From JAWVFM01 sp963771655 (GTDB lineage Bacteria; Actinomycetota; Thermoleophilia; Solirubrobacterales; 70-9), in the NCBI GenBank assembly GCA_963771655.1, contig CAVYUG010000006.1, positions 124,001 to 188,000 on the forward strand: DNA of 64,000 nt. The letters are read 5' to 3'. The notes under the pieces were generated by a model. The model worked only from the letters and a program-made list of their open reading frames with translations, did no database searches and was not told where the DNA came from. A program made the position numbers and the translations under genes. Positions 10,786-19,430 of this stretch are shown in pieces (positions within the stretch are counted from its first letter, which is position 1; the number at the start of each line of letters is the position of its first letter).

Positions 10786-11111
10786 GCCCCGCGAGGGTCA
10801 CCGACCTCGCGCCGGGCGGCGCGGTCCCCTTCGACGAGGCGGCACCGACCCGGACAGGGGGCTGGCGGACCGGGCTCAAGCCGAGGGCCAACCTGGACAC
10901 CTGCGTCAACTGCATGCTGTGCTGGGTCTACTGTCCCGATTCGGCGGTGCTGGTCCGTGACGGGGCCTTCGAGGGCTTCGACTACGACGCCTGCAAGGGC
11001 TGCGAGATCTGCGACGAGATGTGCCCGGTGGATGCGATCGAGATGGTCGCCGAGAGCACGCCTCTGCCCGAGCGCGGGCTCGTCCATGGAGAGAAAGGAA
11101 ACGCCAGATGA
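10782..11111 (+). CDS. porD: 2-oxoacid:ferredoxin oxidoreductase delta (ferredoxin) subunit
   Basis: 109 residues. Two complete [4Fe-4S] ligand sets, CVNCMLCWVYCPDSA and CKGCEICDEMCPVDAI, occupy the C-terminal two thirds after a short N-terminal extension. It wires the thiamine-diphosphate subunit to external ferredoxin. Start and stop both overlap neighbours by 4 nt, so translation of the operon is probably coupled. Confidence 0.92.
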   Translation: MSPARVTDLAPGGAVPFDEAAPTRTGGWRTGLKPRANLDTCVNCMLCWVYCPDSAVLVRDGAFEGFDYDACKGCEICDEMCPVDAIEMVAESTPLPERGLVHGEKGNAR

Positions 11112-12304
11112 GCGAGTCGATGGTGATCGCGAAACCCGAGGCACAGGTCGCGGAGGCCACGTTGCTGACCGGCGCCGGTGCCGTCGCCGAGGCCATGCGC
11201 CAGATCGACCCCGACGTGGTCCCCGTCTATCCCATCACCCCGCAGACGCCCATGATCGAGGGCTTCTCGAAGATGGTGGCGGATGGGTACGCGGGGGCGG
11301 AGATCGTCAACGTCGAGTCGGAGCACTCGGCGATGTCGAGCGCGATCGGCTCCGCGCTTGCCGGCGCGAGAACGATGACGGCCACCTCCTCACAGGGGCT
11401 CGCCCTCATGACCGAGGTCGTCTACGTGGCCGCGTCGCAGCGGGCGCCGATCGTCGTGGCGGTCGGCAACCGTGCGCTTTCGGGCCCGATCAACATCCAC
11501 TGCGACCACTCTGACTCGATGCTCGTCCGCGATTCAGGCGTCGTCCAGCTCTTTGCCGAGAACGCGCAGGAGGTCTACGACCTGATGGTGATGGCACCGC
11601 GGATCGCCGAGCACCCCGACGTGCGGGTCCCCGTGTTCGTCTGCCAGGACGGCTTCTCGGTCACCCACTCGGCCGAGCCTGTCCTGACCCTCCCGGACGA
11701 GGTCGTCAAGGACTTCGTCGGCGAGTACGAGGTCGCCTTCCCGCTTCTCGACTACGAGCACCCGACGACGCAGGGCGGCTTCGCGATGCCCGACGTCTAC
11801 TACGAGCTGAAGTTCCAGGAGGTCCATGCGATGAGGGCCACCTTCGACGTCCTTCCGGAGGTCTCCGGAGAGCTCGAGGCCCACACGGGGCGAGGCGTCG
11901 GGCTGGTCGATGCGTACGCCCTCGAGGACGCCGATCGCGCGATCGTCGTGCTGGGGGCGACAGCCGGAACGATCAAGGACGTCGTCGACGAGATGCGGGC
12001 GGAGGGCGAGCGGGTGGGCCTGCTGCGCGTCACGTCGTTCCGGCCGTTCCCGCGCGACACGGTTCGGTCGATGTTGGGCGAGGTCGGCTCGGTCCTCGTT
12101 CTCGATCGATCGATCTCGCCCGGGGGCACGCCGGCCCTCTACGCCGAGGTCCTCAGAGCGCTGGCGCCGACGCCGGTGCCGGTCCAGGGGCTCGTCTTCG
12201 GCCTCGGTGGGCGCGACCTGGAGCCGGACGGAGTGCGCGAGGCATTCGCCCGCGCGGCCGAGCCGGCGCCGGGCGAGGTCCACTATCTCGGGCTGCGGGA
12301 GTAG
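11108..12304 (+). CDS. porA: 2-oxoacid:ferredoxin oxidoreductase alpha subunit
   Basis: 398 residues from ATG 11108. Typical alpha-subunit elements are GAGAVAEAMRQIDPDVVPVYPITPQTPMIE, VESEHSAMSSAIGSALAGART and ATSSQGLALM, followed by the VLVLDRSISPGGTP stretch of the transketolase C-terminal-like domain. It forms the catalytic heterodimer with PorB, oxidatively decarboxylating a 2-oxoacid to acyl-CoA, or the reverse. The length matches four-subunit enzymes. Confidence 0.92.
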   Translation: MSESMVIAKPEAQVAEATLLTGAGAVAEAMRQIDPDVVPVYPITPQTPMIEGFSKMVADGYAGAEIVNVESEHSAMSSAIGSALAGARTMTATSSQGLALMTEVVYVAASQRAPIVVAVGNRALSGPINIHCDHSDSMLVRDSGVVQLFAENAQEVYDLMVMAPRIAEHPDVRVPVFVCQDGFSVTHSAEPVLTLPDEVVKDFVGEYEVAFPLLDYEHPTTQGGFAMPDVYYELKFQEVHAMRATFDVLPEVSGELEAHTGRGVGLVDAYALEDADRAIVVLGATAGTIKDVVDEMRAEGERVGLLRVTSFRPFPRDTVRSMLGEVGSVLVLDRSISPGGTPALYAEVLRALAPTPVPVQGLVFGLGGRDLEPDGVREAFARAAEPAPGEVHYLGLRE

Positions 12305-12315
12305 TTGGGGCACTG

Positions 12316-13260
12316 ATGGCACGGATCAAGGACATGGCCGATAACCGCGGCGAGCACCCGGCTCTTCGCGGCGGGCACTCCCTGTGCGCGGGCTGCGGGA
12401 TCCCGGTGGTCGTCCGCACCGTCCTCTCGAACATCGAGGGCCCCGTGGTCGTGGTGAGCGCCACCGGTTGCCTCGAGGTGTCTACCACCAAGTTCCCCGG
12501 CACCGCCTGGTCGGTCCCCTGGCTGCACGTCGCGTTCGAGAATGCCGCCGCCGTCGCGTCGGGGATCGAGAGCGCGCACCGCGCGCTCGTCCGCCGCGGG
12601 CGCCTGCCGGACGAGCCGGTCACGTTCGTCACGTTCGCCGGCGACGGCGGCACCTACGACATCGGGCTCCAGGCCCTGTCCGGCGCGCTCGAGCGCGGCC
12701 ACCGCTTCCTCTACGTCTGCTACGACAACCAGGCGTACATGAACACCGGCGTCCAACGCTCCAGCGCGACGCCCAGGTTCGCCTCGACGACGACGACGCC
12801 GGCGGCGTTGATGTCCACCGGGAAGGTGCAGCAGCGCAAGGACATCACCGCGATCGCGGCCGCAAACGGGGCGGCCTACGTCGCCCAGGCGGCGGGTTGC
12901 CACTGGTTCGACCTCTCGGAGAAGGTCCGGCGCGCGAATGCCGCCGGTGGGGCAACGTTCATCAACACGCTTGCCGACTGCCCGCTCGGGTGGCGACACG
13001 AGGCGCGGATCGGGGTCCGAGTCTCGCGGCTTGCGGTGGAGACTCGCTTCTGGCCGCTCTACGAGATCGCCGACGATCGTCACCGGCTCACCTACGAGCC
13101 GCCGGAGCGCGTTCCGATCGGCGAGTGGCTGGCGCTCCAGGGCCGCTTTGCGCACCTCGCGGGGCCCGAGCACGCCGAGGAGGTGGCGGAGATCCAGGAC
13201 CGCGTCGACCGCGACTGGGATCGGCTGGTCGCCCGCTGCGAGGCCGATTCGCGTGCGTGA
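12316..13260 (+). CDS. porB: 2-oxoacid:ferredoxin oxidoreductase beta (thiamine diphosphate) subunit
   Basis: 314 residues, 11 nt after porA. The first cluster ligands are in GGHSLCAGCGIP, with further Cys in SATGCLEV. The thiamine diphosphate/Mg site is TFAGDGGTYDIGLQALSGA with YDNQAYMNTGVQ. These match POR beta subunits of the pyruvate/isovalerate group. It is the last gene of the GltD-porGDAB operon; 94 nt follow before the next start. Confidence 0.92.
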   Translation: MARIKDMADNRGEHPALRGGHSLCAGCGIPVVVRTVLSNIEGPVVVVSATGCLEVSTTKFPGTAWSVPWLHVAFENAAAVASGIESAHRALVRRGRLPDEPVTFVTFAGDGGTYDIGLQALSGALERGHRFLYVCYDNQAYMNTGVQRSSATPRFASTTTTPAALMSTGKVQQRKDITAIAAANGAAYVAQAAGCHWFDLSEKVRRANAAGGATFINTLADCPLGWRHEARIGVRVSRLAVETRFWPLYEIADDRHRLTYEPPERVPIGEWLALQGRFAHLAGPEHAEEVAEIQDRVDRDWDRLVARCEADSRA

Positions 13261-13343
13261 TTTCTACGGATGGGGCTACGGCGCTCCCACGTTGCGCCGG
13301 GTGGTCGCCGGGCCTACGCTCGGCGGGACGGATGCTCGACCCG

Positions 13344-13350
13344 AGGAGGA
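13344..13350 (+). promoter_or_regulatory. Ribosome binding site of the gene at 13355
   Basis: AGGAGGA ending 4 nt before ATG 13355. It is a strong but rather close Shine-Dalgarno match and supports this as the real start of the small membrane protein. Confidence 0.6.
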
Positions 13351-13354
13351 CACG

Positions 13355-13603
13355 ATGAAGATGAACACCAAGGTGATCACGATTCTCCAGCTCATCGCGC
13401 TCGCCTACCTCGGCTTCTACGGCTGGGGGCTCGCAATGAGCGTCTTCACGCCGGCTGAGATCGGGATCCTGAGCACGCTCGCCGTGGTCCTTCTGGTGGG
13501 CGTGGTGGCATCGATCGTCGTCCAGGGTCGGACGCGAAGCCGCGCGGACTCCGCCCAGCTCAAGCGAACGAATGCCCAGCTGCGCGAGCGACGCGGCTTC
13601 TAG
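13355..13603 (+). CDS. Small two-helix membrane protein
   Basis: 82 residues starting MKMNTKVITILQ. Two hydrophobic segments (about residues 6-29 and 37-58) are followed by a basic, polar tail ending RERRGF. A strong ribosome site precedes it. The family is not recognised. It lies between porB and a PfkB kinase, and its end overlaps that gene's earliest ATG by 32 nt. Confidence 0.65.
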   Translation: MKMNTKVITILQLIALAYLGFYGWGLAMSVFTPAEIGILSTLAVVLLVGVVASIVVQGRTRSRADSAQLKRTNAQLRERRGF

Positions 13604-14570
13604 CTTCCACGGGTTGACCTCCGCCGGAGACGCGCCGCGTGTCGCGGCCTTCGGCCCGCACCCGCTTCTGTCGATCACGATCGAGGCCCGCGGGCCCGGG
13701 CGTGACGACGTCCACATCCACGCCGCCGGACAGGGCCTCTGGGTCGCGCGCGTGGCCCGGGAGCTCGGCGCCGCGACGACGCTCTGCGGGTTCCTCGGCG
13801 GGGAGACCGGAGCGGTGCTCAAGCCGCTCCTCGAGCATCTGGTCGACGTGCTCAAGCCGGTCTCGGTCGCGGGCTCGACCGGCTGCTATGTCATGGATCG
13901 TCGCGACGGCGCCCGGCGGCTCGTGTCGCAGGCCCTGTCCGAGGCGCCGTCTCGCCACGAGCTCGACGACCTGTTCTCGGTCACCGCGACCGCGGCGATG
14001 GAGTCCGATGCCCTGGCCATCTGCAACCCGTACCCGGGCGACGCCCTGCCCCTCGGCGTCTTCGGGAGCCTGGTGGCCGACGTCGCCGCGACCGGAACGC
14101 CCGTCCTCGTCGACCTGTCGTCACCCCGGCTCGACAGCGCCCTCGCCGGCGGCCCGGCCGTCGTGAAGCTGAATGACTGGGAGCTCGCCGAATACGTTCA
14201 GGGCCCGGTGGACACGCCTGAGCGACTTCATGACGCCGCGAGCCGGCTGGTCGACGCCGGCGCCGGGTCGGTGATCGTGACGCGTGGCGGTGAGCCCGCC
14301 CTGGCCCTCAGGGACGGCGACGCGCAATGGCTGATACCGCCGCGGCTCGAGCGCGGGGCCCGCGAGGGGTGCGGCGACGCGATGATGGGCGCGCTCGCAG
14401 CGACGATCGCCCTCGGCGCCGACTGGGAGGCGGCCCTCCGTACGGGGGCTGCCGCGGGCGCCGCCAACTTCATGCGCCACGGGCTCGGGTCGCCTTCGCG
14501 CGAGGCGATCGAGAGCCTCGAGGCCATGGTCCAGATCCAGCCCTTCGAAGGCGGCTGGCCAATCGGCTAG
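13572..14570 (+). CDS. PfkB-family carbohydrate kinase
   Basis: Up to 332 residues. The C-terminal signature EGCGDAMMGALAATIALG holds the catalytic Asp and anion hole of the ribokinase/PfkB family; VKLNDWELAEY and VTRGGEPALAL are further family segments. The N-terminal PfkB glycine motif is weak (AAGQGLWVARVARELGA). It is closest in style to 1-phosphofructokinase/tagatose-6-phosphate kinases, but the substrate is open. ATG 13572 overlaps the previous gene; TTG 13614 is a non-overlapping alternative, 14 codons in. The stop shares a CTAG with the convergent PHP gene. Confidence 0.82.
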   Translation: MPSCASDAASSFHGLTSAGDAPRVAAFGPHPLLSITIEARGPGRDDVHIHAAGQGLWVARVARELGAATTLCGFLGGETGAVLKPLLEHLVDVLKPVSVAGSTGCYVMDRRDGARRLVSQALSEAPSRHELDDLFSVTATAAMESDALAICNPYPGDALPLGVFGSLVADVAATGTPVLVDLSSPRLDSALAGGPAVVKLNDWELAEYVQGPVDTPERLHDAASRLVDAGAGSVIVTRGGEPALALRDGDAQWLIPPRLERGAREGCGDAMMGALAATIALGADWEAALRTGAAAGAANFMRHGLGSPSREAIESLEAMVQIQPFEGGWPIG

Positions 14571-15289
14571 CGCTCGATCGGGGGCTCCACGTCGTCTCCG
14601 CTCAGGATCGCGGCCGGCGCGATCTCAGCCATCCAGTCGAGATGAGGGCGGAGGTCGGCCTCCGCCGCCAGGCGCCGGACGGCACCCGAGAGCCTCACCG
14701 GCCGTCCGACCTGGGCGGAGTGGGAGTCGCTCCCGAGGACGTGGACCAGGCCCCGCCGCGCGAGGTCGATGAGCTTCGGGCTCGCGGGCCCCGACTCGAG
14801 GAGGGCGGCCGTCGCCTGGACGAGGGCGCGGGCTTCGACGCATCGGGCCAGCACCTCCTCCATCGCGGCACCCGGGTGACGTTCGGGATGCGCGATGACG
14901 GCGCGGTACCCCCGGGCGCCCAGGTGCTCGACCGCTGCCACGAGACGCCCGTCGAGGGCACCCGCGGGGGGCTCGAGGAGGATCCAGCGGTGGCTGAGCG
15001 CAACCGCCGCCAGCTGCCGCTCGTCGAGCTCCGGAAGGGCGGGCGCGGCAACCTCGCCTGCGGCGCTCACCCGAACGGCGATCGCGGCATCGTGCAGAGC
15101 GGTGTTCAGGGCGTAAACCCGCTCGTGGATCTCCTCGATCGCCACGTCGTGGTCGCTGCGGATGTGAGGCGTGGCACAGATGACGTCGATGCCGTCGTTC
15201 TGGGCCTGGCGGGCCATCGCGAGTGCCTCCGCGGTGTCGGCGGCTCCGTCATCGACGCCGGGGAGGATGTGGCAGTGGAGGTCGATCAC
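14567..15289 (-). CDS. PHP-domain phosphatase, CpsB/YwqE-like
   Basis: 240 residues from a GTG that overlaps the upstream flavodoxin stop. Metal-binding PHP motifs are present: IDLHCHILPGVDDGA at the N-terminus, ICATPHIRSDHD, AHPERHPG and LGSDSHS near the end. This fits manganese-dependent protein-tyrosine phosphatases of the CpsB/YwqE type, which act on capsule-biosynthesis kinases, or related phosphoesterases. No capsule genes are adjacent, so the substrate is unknown. Confidence 0.82.
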   Translation of the reverse strand: MIDLHCHILPGVDDGAADTAEALAMARQAQNDGIDVICATPHIRSDHDVAIEEIHERVYALNTALHDAAIAVRVSAAGEVAAPALPELDERQLAAVALSHRWILLEPPAGALDGRLVAAVEHLGARGYRAVIAHPERHPGAAMEEVLARCVEARALVQATAALLESGPASPKLIDLARRGLVHVLGSDSHSAQVGRPVRLSGAVRRLAAEADLRPHLDWMAEIAPAAILSGDDVEPPIER

Positions 15290-15780
15290 GCCGCGCGGCG
15301 GATGTCGGCCGCGATCTGCCCGGCCCAGCTCTCGATCGCGGGCCAGTCGCGGAAGTCACCTTCCGGAGCGCGGAGGGCGCGCACCATGAGGCGCTCGACG
15401 CGACGGAGCTTCGAGAGGTCGAGCTTACCCGCGAACACCCGGTGCTCGCGCGAGGCGGTGGCCTCGACGAGCTCGTCGATCCCGTCCGGACCGGCATCGT
15501 CGGGCTTCGGCGGGTCCCCGATCGGGCCGACGCTGAAGAGCCACGTCGGCTTCGCGACCAGGTCGACCCGATGGTCGGCGGCGAGCTTTCGGGCGGGGTC
15601 GAGCCAGCGGCCGCCGTATATCGCGCTCCCGAGGACGACCGCGTCGTAGGACCCCACGTCGGACACGTCGGCGGCGTCCTCGACCGCCACCTCGACGCCG
15701 CGGGCCTCGAGCGTGCGCGCGATCACCTCAGCGACCTCGCGGGTCGCGCCGTACTTGCTCGCTGTGGCCACGAGAACCAT
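15286..15780 (-). CDS. Flavodoxin-domain protein, HemG-like
   Basis: 164 residues beginning MVLVATASKYGATREVAEVI, where TASKYGAT is the FMN phosphate loop of flavodoxins. Later FMN-contact segments include LGSAIYGGRWLDPARK. It resembles the flavodoxin-type menaquinone-dependent protoporphyrinogen oxidase family, though stand-alone flavodoxin-domain proteins of unknown function look the same. It is the first gene of a two-gene unit with the PHP phosphatase (GTGA overlap). Confidence 0.8.
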   Translation of the reverse strand: MVLVATASKYGATREVAEVIARTLEARGVEVAVEDAADVSDVGSYDAVVLGSAIYGGRWLDPARKLAADHRVDLVAKPTWLFSVGPIGDPPKPDDAGPDGIDELVEATASREHRVFAGKLDLSKLRRVERLMVRALRAPEGDFRDWPAIESWAGQIAADIRRAA

Positions 15781-15945
15781 CGGCACCGCGGAGAATGTCA
15801 CCTCGTCGCGTCCGTTTCGAATCCGTAGTCCACCGCAGATCCATGCGGCCGAAATGCGGACGTCCGGCGGCCCCTCAGGCGCTAGCTTTGCGACACGAAC
15901 TCCGAAGTCGAACAAGCGGACGAGCGTCACGACGCCCAGGCGACC

Positions 15946-16560
15946 ATCACGATCGTCCTCGCGGACGATCACGCGGTCGTGCGCAGCGCGCTTCGGCTGC
16001 TGCTGGAGGCGGAGCCCGGGTTCGAAGTCGTGTCCGAGGCCGGAGATGCGGACTCGGCCTCTCGCTACGTCCTCGGGCACAAGCCGACCGTCGTGGTTCT
16101 CGATCTGAACATGCCGGGGCGGCCGAGCCTCGAGGTCGTGCCCGAGATGAAGGAGCGCTCCCCGGACACCGCCGTGGTCGTCCTGACGATGCAGGACGAT
16201 CCCGGCTTCGCGCGCGAGGCCATGCAGGCGGGGGTTCTGGGCTACGTGCTGAAGGACGCCGCCGATTCCGAGCTCGTGGAAGCGGTGAGGCGGGCAGCGG
16301 CCGGAGAGACCTACCTTCAGCCGCAGCTCGGTGCTCGGATGGCGGGCGAGCGCACAGGGCCCCGCGACGAGCTGACCGACAGGGAGCGCGAGGTGCTGCG
16401 GCTGATCGCGCTCGGCCACACGAACGCGGAGGTCGGGGACCAGCTCTACCTCAGCGTACGGACGGTCGAGTCCCACCGGGCCAACATCCTCCGGAAGCTC
16501 AACCTCACCACGCGCGCGGAGCTCGTCCGCTACGCGCTGGACGAGGGCCTGATCGGCTGA
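15946..16560 (+). CDS. NarL/LuxR-family response regulator without a canonical start codon
   Basis: The receiver begins ITIVLADDHAVVRSALRLLLE, with phospho-acceptor Asp in VVVLDLNMPG and Lys in GYVLKDAA; the C-terminal LuxR helix-turn-helix is LTDREREVLRLIALGHTNAEVGDQLYLSVRTVESHRANI. The reading frame has no ATG, GTG or TTG between the stop at 15883-15885 and GTG 15979, which lies after the essential DDH. The coding region therefore begins earlier. ATC 15946 is given as the start, but GCG 15940 may be a changed GTG. It is orphan here; the GAF sensor kinase at 25687 is a possible partner. Confidence 0.8.
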   Translation: MTIVLADDHAVVRSALRLLLEAEPGFEVVSEAGDADSASRYVLGHKPTVVVLDLNMPGRPSLEVVPEMKERSPDTAVVVLTMQDDPGFAREAMQAGVLGYVLKDAADSELVEAVRRAAAGETYLQPQLGARMAGERTGPRDELTDREREVLRLIALGHTNAEVGDQLYLSVRTVESHRANILRKLNLTTRAELVRYALDEGLIG

Positions 16561-16582
16561 GCGCGGTAACCGCGGTTCCGGC

Positions 16583-17845
16583 TCAGGCCGGGGGAATGCG
16601 GTCGCGGGCGACCGGGCAGGTCAGGCCGTGCGGACCGCGGCCGCTGCGCGCGAGCTCCGCGCCGGAGATCGTGATCACCTCGACCCCCTCGCGGCGAAGC
16701 CGCTCGGTCGCCGCCGCGCTGCCCTCGTAGGCCACGACGATTCCGGGTGCGAGCGCGAGGACCCCGTCCCCGTCACCCCACGGTTCGCCCGGTCCACGGT
16801 CGTGCGAGCAGGCCGTCTCGACCAGCCGGAGCCGCTCGACCTCGAGCACGCCGGCCATGGTCTCGAATGGGGTGGGCTCACGCTCGATCCTCACCCCGTC
16901 TCCATCGGGCCGCATGCTGTAGCCCGTGGGCGCGCGCCGAAGCTCCGGGCAGACGGTGAACGCATCGCGATCGACCATCGTCAGCGCCGCGTCGAGGTGC
17001 CCGTGCCGGTGCCGCGCGCCCGTCGGCAGGGCGAGGATGAGCGACGCCGCCCCCGCCCGGAAGAGGCGACCGGCGAGGAGCTCCAGCGCCTCCGGGGTGG
17101 TCCGCTCGTTGACGCAGGCGACGACGCAGCCGTTGCCGACGACCGTCAGGTCGCGACCGTCCAGCTGCACCGCCCCGCCCAGGCCGTCGGTCCAGACTTC
17201 GTGGTCGCGACCGGCGAATGCCGGGTGATGCCGGTAGATGGCGTCGAGGTGAACCGCCTCGCGCCACCTGGCCGCGTCGGCCATGGCGTGCACGCTGACC
17301 CCGGCGTAGATCCAGGTCGATGCGTCGCGCGGGAAGAGCTCTTTGGGGACCGGTGCGACGGCGAACCTGTCGCCGCGGATCGCGAGGCTGCGCAGCCGCG
17401 GCGGCAGCCCCTCGTTGTCGATTCCGCCGATCAGACGTGCGCTGAGCTCCAGCGAGCTGAGGGAGCCGAGCCATTGCCTCATCGCAGGCTCGAGGCTCGA
17501 GCCGACGCTCGCGGCCGCGAGCGTTCGCGCGATCACCTCGCCGCGAGCCCTTGGGCGGTCGAGCACGTCGGCGAGGAGGTCTCTCAGGTAGAGCACCTCG
17601 ACGCCGCGCCCGGTTAGGGTGTCTACGAAGGCATCGTGCTCTTCCCGCGCGCGACGAACCCACGTGACGTCGCGAAAGCGCAGCTCGCCGCCGTTGGCCG
17701 GAGCCCGCTTCAGCTCCAGGCCCGGGCGGTGGACTATCGCCTGACGCAGCGGGCCGACGTCCGAGGCGACGCCGAGCGCTCGAGGCGCGCTTGTGAGGGC
17801 ATCTACCGCCTCGGGTACGGGTCGATCGAGGGAGGTCGGGATCAC
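16583..17845 (-). CDS. Arginine-deiminase-like protein with the catalytic Cys position occupied by Gly
   Basis: 420 residues (GTG start), the usual arginine deiminase length. Conserved elements are LRQAIVHRPGLEL, ELFPRDAS (catalytic-type Asp 174), GNGCVVACVNERTTPEALE and GHLDAALTMVD (His 283, Asp 285). The C-terminal active-site loop reads GRGPHGLTCPVARD, where active enzymes have a GGHCMTCP-type sequence; the nucleophile position is Gly 407 (GGC, one base from TGC). The EGGD motif is also altered to LDGRD. Ordinary hydrolysis of arginine to citrulline is therefore doubtful. No arcB or arcC is adjacent. Confidence 0.8.
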   Translation of the reverse strand: MIPTSLDRPVPEAVDALTSAPRALGVASDVGPLRQAIVHRPGLELKRAPANGGELRFRDVTWVRRAREEHDAFVDTLTGRGVEVLYLRDLLADVLDRPRARGEVIARTLAAASVGSSLEPAMRQWLGSLSSLELSARLIGGIDNEGLPPRLRSLAIRGDRFAVAPVPKELFPRDASTWIYAGVSVHAMADAARWREAVHLDAIYRHHPAFAGRDHEVWTDGLGGAVQLDGRDLTVVGNGCVVACVNERTTPEALELLAGRLFRAGAASLILALPTGARHRHGHLDAALTMVDRDAFTVCPELRRAPTGYSMRPDGDGVRIEREPTPFETMAGVLEVERLRLVETACSHDRGPGEPWGDGDGVLALAPGIVVAYEGSAAATERLRREGVEVITISGAELARSGRGPHGLTCPVARDRIPPA

Positions 17846-17924
17846 GGGCCAAGCGTCCCAGCCTTCGGTGCCCCCGGCAACCGCAGTTCGCCGCCCACGA
17901 ACTCCGTACCTGCCACGGGCGGGC

Positions 17925-19295
17925 TCACCCGCGCCTTCGCTCGATCTCGCTCCAGGCGGCCCGCTTGACCTCGTAGTCGGGCGGGAGGTAGAGCTCGAGG
18001 TCCTCGGCGACCTTGAGCCAGTTCAGGGCCCGGCCGAAGTCCCTCTCGGCAGCGTGAATGTCCGCCGATTCCAGCGCCATTGCGACCAGATCGTCGTGCT
18101 CGGCGCCCGGCGCGACGAGGTCCCCTGGAGGCGGAGCATCGGCGTCGGTGAGCTCGGCCGGGATTCCCGTGTGACCCCCGGCCCTGCGGGCGAGGTATGG
18201 CGCGAGGTGCCTGCCGGCGACCTTGCTGGGCGGCCACCAGAGGATGCTCCGGGCCGCTTCCGAGGAGGCGACGACCTGCTCGGCCCGCATGAAGCGGGGC
18301 CCGCTCGGGGTGATGAGGGCCCCGCGCAGGATCGGATGGAAGGGCTCGGCCGTGACCGGCGCACCGGCAAGCTCGGCGATCGCGCCGGCGGCGGCATCCG
18401 CCTGTTGGGCCGCGATGCCGCCCTGCTTGATCGGGAACCAGGTGGCGTCGCCGGCCGCGAAGACCCGCTCGAGGCCGTCGACTCCGCCAAATCGGTCCAC
18501 GGCGACGTAGCCGTGCGGCGGGCGTTGCGGCAGGCCTGGAATCTCCGGCACCTCCGGCATCGGCAGTGAGACCACGAGGTCGCATTGAATCCGGGAGCCG
18601 TCCTCCAGATCGAGGGCACCCTCGGCGAACCGCTCCGGGATGCGGTTGGGCTCGAACGCGATCCCGGCGTCGGCGAGCAGCGCGCCGACCGCCTCGCTGG
18701 CGCGGGCGCCGAATATCGCAAGCGGTCGCTCCTCGGCGCTGACCATCCGGACCTCGAGGTCGGCCGAATGCGCGGCGGCATCTCCCGCGGTCAGAAGGGC
18801 CAGCTCGTAGAGCGCCAACGACCACCACGCTCCGTTCGGCACCGCGAAGACCACCGTCTGCGGCGGATCCCCCTCGAGTGCGTCGATCCGCTCCCGGAGC
18901 TCATCAACCTGTTCGAAGCCGCCGAAGTTGATCGCCCCGGGCACCGCCACTGCCGGATGGGCGCCGATCGCGACGAGCAGCGCGTCGTAGGGGACCTCGG
19001 TGTCCGCGTCGGTGATGGCGACCCGACGCTCGTCGTCCACCGCGGCCAGGGTCGCGCGGCGGTGGACGGCGCCGTTCTCCCGGGCGATCTCGTCGAGCGG
19101 GAACCGCGTCGGGTTGGCCAGGCCGAAGGGCATCGCGACCGAGAGCTGGCGATAGCGGAACTCGCTCTCGGGGGCCATGAGGGTCACCTGGACCCGCTCG
19201 CCCGCGAGCTCGCGAAGCGCGAGGAGCCCCTCGAGCCCGGCGACTCCGGCACCGGCGATCACAACTCGGAATCGGTCGTGTTCGTCGCCCCTCAT
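17925..19295 (-). CDS. FAD-dependent oxidoreductase (NDH-2/SQR-like fold)
   Basis: 456 residues from ATG 19295. The N-terminal FAD motif is VVIAGAGVAGLEGLLALREL, and a second nucleotide-site region ends AAGDATWFPIKQGGIAAQQADAAA, as in pyridine-nucleotide-disulfide-fold oxidoreductases. Unlike sulfide:quinone reductase there is no redox Cys pair: the chain has one clear Cys, in IQCDLVV. A C-terminal extension of about 100 residues has a YEVKRAAWSEIERRRG end. Substrate unknown. It is divergent from the CBS gene at 19431. Confidence 0.8.
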   Translation of the reverse strand: MRGDEHDRFRVVIAGAGVAGLEGLLALRELAGERVQVTLMAPESEFRYRQLSVAMPFGLANPTRFPLDEIARENGAVHRRATLAAVDDERRVAITDADTEVPYDALLVAIGAHPAVAVPGAINFGGFEQVDELRERIDALEGDPPQTVVFAVPNGAWWSLALYELALLTAGDAAAHSADLEVRMVSAEERPLAIFGARASEAVGALLADAGIAFEPNRIPERFAEGALDLEDGSRIQCDLVVSLPMPEVPEIPGLPQRPPHGYVAVDRFGGVDGLERVFAAGDATWFPIKQGGIAAQQADAAAGAIAELAGAPVTAEPFHPILRGALITPSGPRFMRAEQVVASSEAARSILWWPPSKVAGRHLAPYLARRAGGHTGIPAELTDADAPPPGDLVAPGAEHDDLVAMALESADIHAAERDFGRALNWLKVAEDLELYLPPDYEVKRAAWSEIERRRG

Positions 19296-19354
19296 CGACC
19301 CGAACCTATTGCCGCAGCGCGCACGAAGCATCGGCGGGCACTGCCTATCGGCCT

Positions 19355-19367
19355 GCGGGAAACCCGC
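19355..19367. promoter_or_regulatory. Short palindrome between divergent FAD oxidoreductase and CBS genes
   Basis: GCGGG-AAA-CCCGC, a perfect 5-bp inverted repeat in the 135-nt divergent intergenic region. It could be an operator half-site arrangement, but 5-bp GC arms are common by chance in this genome. Confidence 0.25.
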
Positions 19368-19430
19368 GAGGTCCCGAGCCCTTCTTGCGGATGCGAGGCG
19401 GGCTCCCGGCACGTAGCCTCGCTGATCACG

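Noticed and set aside
17925..19295. Second sulfide:quinone oxidoreductase
   Set aside because: The fold is similar but the redox Cys pair required for sulfide oxidation is absent, so only a general FAD oxidoreductase is called.
19355..19367. DosR-type operator at a CBS promoter
   Set aside because: Only a 5-bp GC palindrome is present; it does not match the GGGACT-type half-sites and is expected by chance.
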